The notes: generated by a model not told the origin, from the letters alone. DNA of 64,000 nucleotides from Cronobacter dublinensis subsp. dublinensis LMG 23823 (GCF_001277235.1 NZ_CP012266.1:3658001-3722000); one strand, 5' to 3'; shown: positions 43,558-52,694, numbered from the stretch's first letter. A program made the numbers and translations.

Positions 43558-45816
43558 ATGAACATCTTTCCCCGCAGCGCCGACCGGACGTTTCCGCAGG
43601 AACATCTCCATGCCGATCTGCTGGTGGCAGGCGGCGGGCTCGCCGGTTTGTGCGCCGCGCTGGCGGCCGCCCGCGATGGATTGCAGGTGATCCTTGTGCA
43701 GGACAGACCGGTGCTCGGCGGCAATGCTTCCAGCGAAGTGCGGCTGTGGGCCAACGGCGCGACCTCGCACATGGGCAATAACAACCGCTGGGCGCGCGAA
43801 GGCGGCATTATGGGCGAGATCCTGGAAGAAAACCTCTGGCGCAACAAAGAGGGCAATCCGGTGATGTTTGATCTGGTGCTGCTGGATCTGGCCCGTTCCC
43901 AGCCCGGCCTGACACTGCTGCTCAATACGGCGATTTTTGAAGTCGAAAGCAGCGACCAGCGCATCCAGCGCGTGCGCGGCTTTAACGCCATCAACGAGAC
44001 ATTTTATACCCTCAGCGCCAGCCAGTTTTGCGACGCCACCGGCGACGGCGTGCTCGGCTACCTCGCCGGCGCCGAGTTTCGCGTCGGCGCGGAAGAACCC
44101 GAAGAGCTTGGCGAAAAAATGGCACCGGGCGACAGTTTCGGGCATAAGCTCGGCCACTCGATTTATTTCTACACCAAACAGACCCGCGGCCCGGTGCGCT
44201 TCGTACCGCCGTCGTTTGCGCTGAAAGAGATAACCGATATCCCGCGCTACCAGCGCCTCACCTCCACGCTCAATGGCTGCGATCTCTGGTGGCTCGAATG
44301 GGGGGGCCGCCTCGACACCGTGCATCAAAGCGAGGAGATCAAATGGGAGCTGTGGAAAATCGTCTGGGGCGTCTGGGATCATATTAAAAACTCCGGCCTG
44401 TTCCCGGATGCCGATAACCTGACTATCGAGTGGGTTGGCACCATCCCCGGCAAGCGCGAAAGCCGCCGGTTTATGGGTGATTATCTGCTCTGCCAGCAGG
44501 ATATTATCGAACAGCGCGACCACTACGACGCCGTGGCCTATGGCGGCTGGTCTATTGATTTGCACCCGGCGGACGGCGTTTACAGTACCCACGACGGCTG
44601 CCGCCAGTTTCACAGCAAAGGCACCTACACCATTCCCTGGCGCAGCCTCTACAGCCGCTCGCTCGATAATCTCTTCCTGACCGGGCGGCTTATCTCCGCC
44701 TCGCATGTCGCGTTCGGCAGCGCCCGCGTGATGTGTACCTGCGGGCTGCTCGGCGAAGTGGTGGGCCGCGCGGCGGCGATTTGCCATCGTCAGGCGCTCA
44801 CGCCGCGTCAGCTGGCCGCGCGCGAGCGCATCGGCGAGCTGCAACAGCATTTGCAGGCGACAGGCTGTTATATTCCGCGCCAGCGGCTGCATGACCCGGC
44901 ACGCGGCGCAACGCTTCGCGTCAGCAGCGAATATCACCTTACCGAACTGGCGGCGAACGGCGAATGGGCGTCGCTTTCGGCCCGTACCGCGCTGCTGCTG
45001 CCGCTGCGGGCCGGGCAGTCGCTGCCTGTGATGCATTTTACGTTCCGCGCTGAAACGCCGCAGCGTCTGCGCGTTCAGCTGCTCACCAGCCACAAAACCG
45101 GCAACTATACGCCGGAGCGCGTACTGGATAGCTGCGAGCTGGAGGTGCGCGGCGAAGCGCCCTACCCCATTACTCTGCGCCATACCGCCGAAGCGGACAG
45201 CTACGTGTTTGTCGTTTTCGAGCGTAACGACGCCATCGACATGGCGCTCAGCGCGCAGCAGCTGCCGGGCGTCATGATGGTGTTCAACAGCGTTAACGCC
45301 CGCGTCGCCAAACGTTCGCGTCAGGTCGCCGATGGCGACTACGGCGTGGACGAGTTCGATTTCTGGCTGCCGCGTCGCCGTCCGCACCAGATCATGCCCG
45401 CGCTGCGCCTCGATGCCCCGCTGCGCTGCTACCCGCCGGAAAACCTGCTCAATGGCCGCCTGCGACCGGAACAGCAGACCAACGCCTGGGTGCCCGCGGT
45501 GAGCGATCCGCGCCCGACGGTGGAGTGGCAGTGGCCGCAGCCGCAGACGTTCCAGGCGCTGACGCTGATATTCGATAACGACTTCGACAACGCGATGGAG
45601 ACGGTGCAGATGGGCCATGACTGCGCGGTGACGCCCCACTGCATCACGCATTACCGGCTGTGGGCTGACGACGCGCTGCTGGCGGAGGTCACCGATAACC
45701 GCCACTCGGTGTGCGAGCACCGCCTCGACACGCCCGGCGCGGCACGCGTTATCCGGCTTGAGATCCTCAGCACCGCAGGCGCCCTGCCCGCGCTCTACGC
45801 GCTTCACGTGCGTTAG
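43558..45816 (+). CDS. FAD-dependent oxidoreductase (PF12831-like) with C-terminal beta domain
   Basis: A 752-residue protein. Residues about 20-460 form an FAD_oxidored domain: dinucleotide fold LLVAGGGLAGLCAALAAARDG (21-41), the family motif VLGGNASSEVRLW (52-64) and the closing NLFLTGRLISASHVAFGSARV segment. The remaining 290 residues look like beta-rich domains; the last 120 resemble a discoidin/F5-8-type carbohydrate-binding fold, which is inference. No signal peptide is visible, so it is likely cytoplasmic. The substrate is unknown; relatives occur beside sugar-catabolism genes. The ATG has AAGGA upstream. Its stop overlaps the yggR stop by 4 bases on opposite strands. It is probably controlled by the divergent IclR-type gene. 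Confidence 0.8.
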   Translation: MNIFPRSADRTFPQEHLHADLLVAGGGLAGLCAALAAARDGLQVILVQDRPVLGGNASSEVRLWANGATSHMGNNNRWAREGGIMGEILEENLWRNKEGNPVMFDLVLLDLARSQPGLTLLLNTAIFEVESSDQRIQRVRGFNAINETFYTLSASQFCDATGDGVLGYLAGAEFRVGAEEPEELGEKMAPGDSFGHKLGHSIYFYTKQTRGPVRFVPPSFALKEITDIPRYQRLTSTLNGCDLWWLEWGGRLDTVHQSEEIKWELWKIVWGVWDHIKNSGLFPDADNLTIEWVGTIPGKRESRRFMGDYLLCQQDIIEQRDHYDAVAYGGWSIDLHPADGVYSTHDGCRQFHSKGTYTIPWRSLYSRSLDNLFLTGRLISASHVAFGSARVMCTCGLLGEVVGRAAAICHRQALTPRQLAARERIGELQQHLQATGCYIPRQRLHDPARGATLRVSSEYHLTELAANGEWASLSARTALLLPLRAGQSLPVMHFTFRAETPQRLRVQLLTSHKTGNYTPERVLDSCELEVRGEAPYPITLRHTAEADSYVFVVFERNDAIDMALSAQQLPGVMMVFNSVNARVAKRSRQVADGDYGVDEFDFWLPRRRPHQIMPALRLDAPLRCYPPENLLNGRLRPEQQTNAWVPAVSDPRPTVEWQWPQPQTFQALTLIFDNDFDNAMETVQMGHDCAVTPHCITHYRLWADDALLAEVTDNRHSVCEHRLDTPGAARVIRLEILSTAGALPALYALHVR

Positions 45817-46829
45817 CACCAGTGTGCGGCGCTGGCCTCTTTCTGCAGCGCCAGCCTGCCTTCGTTAAGGCGCATCGCGACACTTTGTGCGAACGTCTGC
45901 ATGCCATGCTGCTGGCCGGTTTCCATCAGGCCTGGCAGCTGGTGCGTTTTCGCCTCGCGGATAAGGTTAGCTACCGCAGGCGTGTTGATAAGCAGTTCAT
46001 GAAGCGCCGTTCTCCCGCCCTGCGCGTCCGCCACCAGCTTTTGCGCCAGCACGGCTTTCAGGCTGCCCGCGAGTTGGCTGCGCACTTTGTTCTGTTCATC
46101 CGCCGCAAAGACATCCACCAGCCGCTCAACGGCCTGTGCCGCGCCGCGCGTATGCAGCGTCGCCAGTACCAGATGGCCGGTCTCCGCCGCCGTCAGCGCC
46201 AGCCGGATAGTGTCGCTGTCGCGCAGTTCGCCCAGCAGGATGACATCCGGATCTTCACGTAGCGCGCCGCGCAGCCCGTCGCTGAAGCTCTGGCAGTGGG
46301 TGCCGATTTCACGCTGCTGAATGAGACAGCGCGCGGGTTGATGGCAAAACTCGACCGGATCTTCGAGCGTCAGGATATGCCCGTCGAGCGTGTTGTTCAG
46401 ATAGCCGACCATCGCCGCAAGCGTGGTGGATTTACCGCTACCGGTCGCGCCGGTAACGAGCAGCAGCCCGTCCGGCATCGAAAGCAGCCCTGGCACCACC
46501 GCCGGTACGCCGAGCGCCTCAAGCCGCGGACAGCCGCGTGGCAGCAGGCGCAGGACCAGCGACACGCCCTGCATCTGGCGAAACGCGTTACCGCGAAGGC
46601 GCACGCCGCCTGCAAGACTGACGGCGAAATCCGTCTGCCCGCGCTCGGAAAGCTCGCGCTGATGGGCGTCGTCGAGCCAGCGCGCCAGCAGATTTTCCGG
46701 CTTCGGCACCGGGTGGTTGAGCAGCTCCAGCCGCCCCTGCCTGCGCCAGCGGGCGGGCAGCTCGCTACACAGGTGTAGATCCGAAACGTTATGCTTTACA
46801 CTAAGCGCCACTAATTCATCCATTTCCAT
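45813..46829 (-). CDS. yggR: PilT-like type IV pilus retraction ATPase family protein YggR
   Basis: A 338-residue ATPase of the GspE/PilT family; E. coli YggR is 326. The Walker A motif GATGSGKST is followed by Asp-box LTLEDPVEF, LREDPDVILLGELRDSDTIRLALTAAETGHLVLATLHTR (Walker B and His box). No pilus structural genes lie nearby, so whether it drives retraction here is open. It diverges from yggS with 15 bases between the start codons, so the two ribosome sites share almost the same DNA. It is tail-to-tail with the FAD oxidoreductase gene. Confidence 0.93.
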   Translation of the reverse strand: MEMDELVALSVKHNVSDLHLCSELPARWRRQGRLELLNHPVPKPENLLARWLDDAHQRELSERGQTDFAVSLAGGVRLRGNAFRQMQGVSLVLRLLPRGCPRLEALGVPAVVPGLLSMPDGLLLVTGATGSGKSTTLAAMVGYLNNTLDGHILTLEDPVEFCHQPARCLIQQREIGTHCQSFSDGLRGALREDPDVILLGELRDSDTIRLALTAAETGHLVLATLHTRGAAQAVERLVDVFAADEQNKVRSQLAGSLKAVLAQKLVADAQGGRTALHELLINTPAVANLIREAKTHQLPGLMETGQQHGMQTFAQSVAMRLNEGRLALQKEASAAHWC

Positions 46830-46844
46830 ATAGCTTCCCTAACC

Positions 46845-47558
46845 ATGAGTGAGACAGAACGCAACTTAACGCAGGTTCGGCAAAAGATCTCAGCGGCGGC
46901 ACAACGCTGCGGCCGGGCTCCAGAAGAAGTTACGCTGCTTGCAGTGAGTAAAACAAAACCTGCGAGCGCGATAGCAGAAGCTATCGACGCCGGGCAGCGC
47001 GCATTCGGCGAAAACTATGTGCAGGAGGGAGTGGACAAGATCCAGCATTTCCGCGAGGCGGGCGTGGAGGGACTGACGTGGCACTTTATCGGTCCGTTGC
47101 AGTCCAACAAAAGCCGTCTGGTGGCGGAGCATTTCGACTGGTGCCATACGGTCGACCGGCTGCGTATCGCCACCCGGCTGAACGAGCAGCGCCCGGATGC
47201 GATGGCGCCGCTTAATGTGCTGATTCAGGTTAATATCAGCGATGAACAGAGCAAATCCGGCATCGCGTTAAGCGAGCTGGACGCGCTGGCGGCGGCAGTG
47301 GCCGCTCTGCCGCGTCTGCGTCTGCGCGGGCTGATGGCCATTCCGGCGCCGGAAAAAGAGTATGCGCGCCAGTTTGCCGTCGCAAGCGAGATGGCGGCAG
47401 CCTTCGCGACGCTGAAGGCCCGCTACCCGACGGTAGACACGCTGTCGCTCGGCATGAGCGATGATATGGAAGCCGCCATCGCCGCAGGCAGCACGATGGT
47501 GCGTATTGGTACCGCGATTTTCGGCGCGCGCGATTATGCCCGCGCCGCTCAACAATAA
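46845..47558 (+). CDS. yggS: PLP homeostasis protein YggS
   Basis: A 237-residue PLP-binding protein of the YggS/PROSC family. It has a TIM-barrel alanine-racemase fold without racemase activity, and controls vitamin B6 levels and amino-acid pools. The PLP lysine is Lys36 in AVSKTKP. Other marks are GENYVQE, WHFIGPLQSNK and LSLGMSDDMEAAIAAGSTMVRIGTAIFG. It leads the yggS-yggT-yggU-rdgB-hemW operon; the next gene follows after 15 bases. Confidence 0.96.
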   Translation: MSETERNLTQVRQKISAAAQRCGRAPEEVTLLAVSKTKPASAIAEAIDAGQRAFGENYVQEGVDKIQHFREAGVEGLTWHFIGPLQSNKSRLVAEHFDWCHTVDRLRIATRLNEQRPDAMAPLNVLIQVNISDEQSKSGIALSELDALAAAVAALPRLRLRGLMAIPAPEKEYARQFAVASEMAAAFATLKARYPTVDTLSLGMSDDMEAAIAAGSTMVRIGTAIFGARDYARAAQQ

Positions 47559-47573
47559 CTTCTGAGGAACGCC

Positions 47574-48128
47574 ATGCTGACGTTGACTTTCCTGGTCAAA
47601 ACCCTGATCGAACTGTATGTAATGGTGCTGCTGCTGCGCATCTGGATGCAGTGGTCGCGCTGCGATTTTTACAACCCGCTCGCCCAGACGGTGGTGAAAT
47701 TTACCCAGCCGATTATCGGCCCGCTGCGCCGCATAATTCCGTCGATGGGGCCGATCGATACCTCCTCGCTGCTGGTGGCGTTTATTCTCTCGACACTGAA
47801 ATTCCCGCTGCTGCTGTTAATTCAGTCGGGCGGGTTGTCGCTCGATCCGTTTAACCTGGTGGTGGGCCTATTGTCGCTGCTGAAATCCGCCGGGCTGCTG
47901 GTTTTCTGGGTGATTATCATCCGCTCGCTGATGAGCTGGGTAAGTCAGGGCCGCAGTCCGATTGAATTCGTGCTGATCCAGCTTACCGAGCCGCTGATGG
48001 CGCCGATCCGCCGCATTCTTCCGGCCATGGGCGGCATCGACTTTTCCGCGATGGGCGTGATCCTTGCGCTTTATTTGCTGAACTATGTCGGCATGGATCT
48101 CTTCCCGGGGCTCTGGAATCTGCTGTGA
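47574..48128 (+). CDS. yggT: YGGT family inner-membrane protein YggT
   Basis: A 184-residue membrane protein made of two similar YGGT repeats, each with two or more hydrophobic helices (RRIIPSMGPIDTSSLLV and RRILPAMGGIDFSAMGV). The role is unclear; E. coli YggT has been linked to osmotic tolerance. It is four residues shorter than in E. coli. It overlaps yggU by 4 bases (GTGA), which points to coupling. Confidence 0.94.
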   Translation: MLTLTFLVKTLIELYVMVLLLRIWMQWSRCDFYNPLAQTVVKFTQPIIGPLRRIIPSMGPIDTSSLLVAFILSTLKFPLLLLIQSGGLSLDPFNLVVGLLSLLKSAGLLVFWVIIIRSLMSWVSQGRSPIEFVLIQLTEPLMAPIRRILPAMGGIDFSAMGVILALYLLNYVGMDLFPGLWNLL

Positions 48129-48415
48129 GCGCTGTCAGCAAAACCGTCGACGGGCTGGTGTTGCGGCTGTATATCCAGCCCAAAGCCAGCCGCGACAGCA
48201 TTATCGGGTTACATGGCGACGAACTGAAAGTCGCCATTACCGCCCCGCCGGTTGACGGCCAGGCGAATGCCCATCTGGTGAAATATCTCGCGAAACAGTT
48301 CCGTGTGGCTAAAAGCCAGGTGGTGATTGAAAAAGGCGAACTGGGCCGTCACAAGCAAGTCAAAATCATCGAACCTCAACAGATCCCAACGGAAGTTGCG
48401 GCTGTCACCGATTAA
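48125..48415 (+). CDS. yggU: UPF0235/DUF167 protein YggU
   Basis: A 96-residue small alpha/beta protein of the DUF167 family, the same length as E. coli YggU. It is recognised by LYIQPKASRDSIIGLHGDELKV and TAPPVDGQANAHLVKYLAKQF. The start codon is GTG. No function is known. It sits between yggT (4-base overlap) and rdgB (13-base gap). Confidence 0.93.
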   Translation: MSAVSKTVDGLVLRLYIQPKASRDSIIGLHGDELKVAITAPPVDGQANAHLVKYLAKQFRVAKSQVVIEKGELGRHKQVKIIEPQQIPTEVAAVTD

Positions 48416-48428
48416 ACAGGATTGAGCT

Positions 48429-49022
48429 ATGCAGAAAGTTGTCCTCGCGACCGGCAATGCCGGTAAAGTGCGTGAACTCGCCTCATTGCTGCGGGAATTT
48501 GGGCTGGATATCGTCGCACAGACCGAGCTTGGCGTCGACTCCGCCGACGAAACCGGCCTGACGTTTATCGAAAACGCGATCCTGAAAGCGCGCCATGCCG
48601 CTCAGGTCACCGGACTTGCGGCGATCGCCGATGATTCCGGCCTCGCGGTGGACGCGCTCGGCGGCGCGCCGGGTATCTATTCCGCGCGCTACGCGGGCGC
48701 AGACGCGAGCGATCAGGAGAACCTGGAAAAGCTGCTGGAGGCGTTAAAAGAGGTGCCGGACGATAAGCGTCAGGCGCAGTTCCACTGTGTGCTGGTCTAT
48801 TTACGTCACGCTGAAGACCCGACGCCGCTGGTGTTTCACGGCGTCTGGCCGGGCGTTATCGCACGCGCTCCGGCAGGCCAGGGCGGCTTTGGCTATGACC
48901 CGATTTTCTTTGTCCCTTCCGAGGGCAAAACCGCCGCCGAGCTGACGCGCGAAGAGAAAAGCGCGATTTCCCACCGCGGGCAGGCGCTGAAATTATTACT
49001 GGAAGCAATGCGTAATGGCTGA
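48429..49022 (+). CDS. rdgB: dITP/XTP pyrophosphatase RdgB
   Basis: A 197-residue HAM1-family enzyme that hydrolyses deaminated purine nucleotides (dITP, XTP) and prevents their incorporation into DNA. It has VVLATGNAGKVREL at the N-terminus, ADDSGLAVDALGGAPGIYSARYAG, GFGYDPIF and SHRGQALKLL. The length equals E. coli RdgB. It overlaps hemW by 8 bases. Confidence 0.97.
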   Translation: MQKVVLATGNAGKVRELASLLREFGLDIVAQTELGVDSADETGLTFIENAILKARHAAQVTGLAAIADDSGLAVDALGGAPGIYSARYAGADASDQENLEKLLEALKEVPDDKRQAQFHCVLVYLRHAEDPTPLVFHGVWPGVIARAPAGQGGFGYDPIFFVPSEGKTAAELTREEKSAISHRGQALKLLLEAMRNG

Positions 49023-50151
49023 TTTGCCACCCTTAAGTCTTTATATCCACATTCCCTGGTGCGTGCAGAAGTGCCCTTATTGCGACTTCAACTCCCACGC
49101 GCTGAAGGGCGAAGTGCCGCACGACGATTATGTCCAGCATCTGTTAAGCGATCTGGATAACGACGCGGCCTGGGCCCAGGGCCGCGAGGTGAAGACCATT
49201 TTCATCGGCGGCGGCACGCCGAGTCTGCTCTCCGGCCCCGCGATGCAAACCTTGCTGGACGGCGTGCGGGCGCGCCTTACGCTCGCGGCGGATGCCGAAA
49301 TCACCATGGAAGCGAACCCAGGCACCGTAGAAGCCGACCGCTTTGTAGAGTATCAGCGCGCGGGTGTGAACCGAATTTCCATCGGCGTGCAGAGCTTTAG
49401 CGAGCCAAAGCTGACGCGACTTGGCCGCATTCACGGGCCGGAAGAAGCAAAGCGCGCGGCGCGGCTCGCAAGCGGCCTTGGGCTTCGCAGCTTTAACCTC
49501 GATTTGATGCACGGCCTGCCAGATCAGTCGCTGGAAGAGGCGCTGGATGACCTGCGCCAGGCTATCGCGCTTAATCCGCCGCATCTGTCGTGGTATCAGC
49601 TGACCATCGAACCAAATACGCTGTTTGGCTCGCGCCCGCCGGTGCTGCCGGACGACGATGCGCTGTGGGATATTTTCGAGCAGGGCCATCAGTTGCTAAG
49701 CGCCGCAGGCTATCAGCAGTATGAGACATCGGCCTATGCCAAACCGGGTTACCAGTGTCAGCACAACCTGAACTACTGGCGCTTCGGGGATTATCTCGGC
49801 ATCGGCTGCGGCGCGCACGGCAAGGTGACGCTCGCGGACGGGCGTATTCTGCGCACTGCCAAAACCCGCCATCCGCGCGGTTATATGACCGGCAATTATC
49901 TCGATAAGCAGCATGACGTGGAGGCGCAGGATAAGCCGTTCGAGTTTTTCATGAACCGTTTCCGCCTGCTCGAACCCGCGCCCCGCGATGAGTTTCGCCG
50001 CTACACGGGGCTTGATGAATCCGCCATCCGCCCGCAGATTGACGAGGCGATAGCGCGCAATTATCTGGTAGAGACGCCGGAGAGCTGGCAGATAACCGAG
50101 CACGGCAAGCTGTTTCTGAACTCGCTGCTGGAGCTGTTCCTGGTCGAGTAG
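49015..50151 (+). CDS. hemW: Radical-SAM heme chaperone HemW
   Basis: A 378-residue radical-SAM protein related to coproporphyrinogen dehydrogenase, which binds heme and delivers it to proteins. The cluster cysteines are Cys16, Cys20 and Cys23 (CVQKCPYC). FIGGGTPSLL, EANPGTVEADR and GVQSFSE follow in the usual order, and the C-terminal HemN domain is present. The length equals E. coli HemW. It overlaps the end of rdgB. The next gene downstream is ftsP, which is far away in E. coli K-12. Confidence 0.96.
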   Translation: MADLPPLSLYIHIPWCVQKCPYCDFNSHALKGEVPHDDYVQHLLSDLDNDAAWAQGREVKTIFIGGGTPSLLSGPAMQTLLDGVRARLTLAADAEITMEANPGTVEADRFVEYQRAGVNRISIGVQSFSEPKLTRLGRIHGPEEAKRAARLASGLGLRSFNLDLMHGLPDQSLEEALDDLRQAIALNPPHLSWYQLTIEPNTLFGSRPPVLPDDDALWDIFEQGHQLLSAAGYQQYETSAYAKPGYQCQHNLNYWRFGDYLGIGCGAHGKVTLADGRILRTAKTRHPRGYMTGNYLDKQHDVEAQDKPFEFFMNRFRLLEPAPRDEFRRYTGLDESAIRPQIDEAIARNYLVETPESWQITEHGKLFLNSLLELFLVE

Positions 50152-50165
50152 CGGCTTAGCAAGCA

Positions 50166-50266
50166 GGGTGCGATGCGCTTACCCGCCCTGGGCGATGTTT
50201 GAATGACAATACGCTCGGGCCTGCGGGAGAGGGTTTTGTAGGGTGGATAAGCGCAGCGCATCCACC
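50166..50266. repeat. inverted repeat pair between hemW and ftsP
   Basis: GGGTGCGATGCGCTTACCCGCCCT on the left and GTAGGGTGGATAAGCGCAG... CATCCACC on the right are inverted copies of the same element seen after bglA (4475-4552), here with a spacer of about 50 bases. It lies exactly at a gene-order break relative to E. coli. Confidence 0.6.
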
Positions 50267-50281
50267 ATGACGTTCAGGCAC

Positions 50282-50310
50282 AAAAAAGCCGCTTCGCAGC
50301 GGCTTTTTTT
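50282..50310. terminator. bidirectional terminator between hemW and ftsP
   Basis: AAAAAAGCCGCT/AGCGGCTTTTTTT with a TCGC loop. The A-run and T-run allow function in both directions. It lies just after the repeat and 14 bases from the ftsP stop. Confidence 0.9.
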
Positions 50311-50323
50311 AATGCTAAGCACC

Positions 50324-51736
50324 TTACGGCGCCGGGTTGACCACCATCTGCCCGACCGAACCGCGATCGGCCATCTCCAGCGTCTGGCTGGAATAAAGGA
50401 ACGGGAAATGCTCCCAGGACGGCTGGCTGAACCAGACCAGCAATTCCACCTGGCCATCCACCCACACCGTGTCCTTCCAGCCGCGATCTTCCGGGAACGG
50501 CGCGGCGCCGTTGACGCTGCGGATAAGAAAACTCACGCCTTCCATATGGAACGACTGCGGCATATCGGAGCGCACCGTCCAGCGCTCCCACGCGCCCTGC
50601 TGGGTCTGCACGTCGGTACGCTTCATATCCCACAGCTGCCCATTAATGCCCGGATCGTCGCTGAGCGTAATATCGCGGCTACGCGCCGGCGCGCCGTTGA
50701 TTATCTCGTCCGGCAGCAGGCGCATCGGCAGGGTATCCGTCACCAGCGGCAGCAGGCCGGTGGGGCGTAGCGTCAGCACCAGCGTCGAGATAAGAATGCT
50801 GGAAGGCTCAAAGATGCCGCGAATACGGTCCATTATCGACGCCGCTTCGCCGCAGGTTATGGAAACTTCATCGCCGTTGGTCATGTCGATAAGCACTTCA
50901 CGGCGCTCGCCCGGCGCCAGCGCCAGCTGTTTTACCGCGACCGGCGCAGGCAGAAAGCCCTGATCGCCTGCGATCACGTGCAGCGGACGCCCGTCGCTCA
51001 TTTGCAGCTGGTAGCGGCGCGCGTTGGAGGCGTTCAGCAGGCGTAGACGCACCCAGCCGCGTGAGACTTCCACGTAAGGGCTCTGCGCGCCGTTCACCAG
51101 CAGCGTATCGCCCACGAAACCGCCGCTGCCCGGCTCGCTGTATTCCGGCGTACCGAAGTTGTCGAGGCGCTTGTCCTGAATAATGATCGGGAAATCGTCC
51201 ACGCCGTAGTGATTCGGCACCGGCAGCGCTTTGCTGATGGCATCTTCCACCAGCCACATGCCCGCCAGGCCGTTATAGACCTGCTGGCCGGTACGGTTAG
51301 GGGTGTTGGCGTGATACCAGAGCGTGGCGGCAGCCTGACGTACCGGCAGCACCGGCGCCCAGTCGGCCCCAGCCGACATCATGCGCGGGGCGCCGCCCAT
51401 CAGCGGTCCTGGCACCTGGAGTCCGCTCACCGTCATGGCGACGCTTTCCTGAAGACGGTTGCTGTAAATCAGCTTCACGTCATCGCCGCTCCAGACGCGG
51501 ATCGTCGGCCCCATATAGCGACCGTTGAACCCCCAGACCTGCGCACGCGTGCCCGGCGCGAAAGACCAGTGGGCGCGGGAGAGCGTCAGAAACAGCGGTT
51601 GGCCGCGGCGCGACTCCAGAAGCGGCGGCACCGGCAGCGCTGGCTGCTGGCCCGCGGCATGTGCCCTCAGCGGCACCGCACCCGCGCAGAGCGCGACGCC
51701 CGATGCCTGAATAAACTGACGCCGACTGAGTGACAT
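50324..51736 (-). CDS. ftsP: Cell division protein FtsP (SufI)
   Basis: A 470-residue periplasmic protein with the multicopper oxidase fold that lacks copper and stabilises the divisome under stress. A twin-arginine signal is at the start (Arg5-Arg6 in SRRQFIQASG). The length equals E. coli SufI, a model Tat substrate. Cupredoxin blocks such as LWYHANTPNRTGQQVYNGLAGMWLVED are conserved. It lies downstream of plsC with 49 bases between, probably in parC-plsC-ftsP order as in E. coli. Confidence 0.96.
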   Translation of the reverse strand: MSLSRRQFIQASGVALCAGAVPLRAHAAGQQPALPVPPLLESRRGQPLFLTLSRAHWSFAPGTRAQVWGFNGRYMGPTIRVWSGDDVKLIYSNRLQESVAMTVSGLQVPGPLMGGAPRMMSAGADWAPVLPVRQAAATLWYHANTPNRTGQQVYNGLAGMWLVEDAISKALPVPNHYGVDDFPIIIQDKRLDNFGTPEYSEPGSGGFVGDTLLVNGAQSPYVEVSRGWVRLRLLNASNARRYQLQMSDGRPLHVIAGDQGFLPAPVAVKQLALAPGERREVLIDMTNGDEVSITCGEAASIMDRIRGIFEPSSILISTLVLTLRPTGLLPLVTDTLPMRLLPDEIINGAPARSRDITLSDDPGINGQLWDMKRTDVQTQQGAWERWTVRSDMPQSFHMEGVSFLIRSVNGAAPFPEDRGWKDTVWVDGQVELLVWFSQPSWEHFPFLYSSQTLEMADRGSVGQMVVNPAP

Positions 51737-51785
51737 AATGGCTCCATGAAAACGGGTAATGAATGACGGCGCAAGGCCGTCAGTC

Positions 51786-52523
51786 TCAGACCTTGCCGGC
51801 GGCTTCGCGCTCGGCCACTTCTTTATCCAGCTCGGCGATTTTCGCCTCCATCAGCTGGCGGCAGTGGGCGGCAAGTTCCCGCACCTGTTCTTTTCCCCAA
51901 CCCTGGGTGTCGACAGGCGGTAACATTTCGACGATGACCAGACCGTTGTTCCAACGATTGAGCTTGATTTTACCATGCGTATTGGAGACGCAGACCGGAA
52001 TAATCGGCACGCCGGCCGCGATAGCGGCATGGAACGCGCCGGTTTTAAACGGCATCAGACCGCGGCCACGGCTGCGGGTGCCTTCCGGGAACATCCAGAT
52101 GGAAATCTTGCGCTTGCGAAAGTGCTCGACGACTTCTGCGATAGTGCCGTGCGCTTTGCTGCGGTTGTTGCGGTCGATAAGCAGGTTGCCGGTCAGCCAG
52201 TAGAGCTGGCCGAAGAACGGGATCCACGCCAGACTTTTTTTGCCGACGGTCACGGTCGGCGGCTGCACGATTTTCGACGCCGTCACCATGTCGTAGTTGT
52301 TCTGGTGGTTGGCGATGTAAATCGCATTGCCATAATTTTCCGCGTCCTGCGGTTTACGTAACTCAACCTTCAGACCGAACACGGTGGAAAGACGCCCGAA
52401 CATATGGCCGAACGTTGCCACATGGCGCGGGTTACGCGGACTGAACAGACACCATATCGAACCCAGAACAGAAACCAGAAGACTATAGATAACTACAATA
52501 ATCATTCGAACGATCGATAACAT
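51786..52523 (-). CDS. plsC: 1-acylglycerol-3-phosphate O-acyltransferase PlsC
   Basis: A 245-residue inner-membrane acyltransferase that makes phosphatidic acid from lysophosphatidic acid. The acyltransferase HX4D motif is in IANHQNNYD and the second motif is FPEGTRSRGRG; N-terminal membrane helices cover about residues 1-28. The ATG with AGAGGT upstream gives the E. coli length; the frame is open 19 codons further but unsupported. Confidence 0.96.
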   Translation of the reverse strand: MLSIVRMIIVVIYSLLVSVLGSIWCLFSPRNPRHVATFGHMFGRLSTVFGLKVELRKPQDAENYGNAIYIANHQNNYDMVTASKIVQPPTVTVGKKSLAWIPFFGQLYWLTGNLLIDRNNRSKAHGTIAEVVEHFRKRKISIWMFPEGTRSRGRGLMPFKTGAFHAAIAAGVPIIPVCVSNTHGKIKLNRWNNGLVIVEMLPPVDTQGWGKEQVRELAAHCRQLMEAKIAELDKEVAEREAAGKV

Positions 52524-52694
52524 AACTACCTCTGAAGCCGCAGCCGCGGACCAGTATAACGGCTTTAACGGAAAACACACCGCTCACGGTCAGGTATCCC
52601 TGGCGGCTCATCATGTTGAGCAGACTCAAACACTTATTTTTATGCGTCACGCGCAAACAAACAATGGCGCGGGCGGGAAAATTCCGCAAGCGAG

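Noticed and set aside
43468..45819. 783-codon open frame on the minus strand opposite the FAD oxidoreductase gene
   Set aside because: The plus-strand frame has clear FAD motifs and a good ribosome site; the opposite frame has no recognisable domain and spans into the IclR promoter region.
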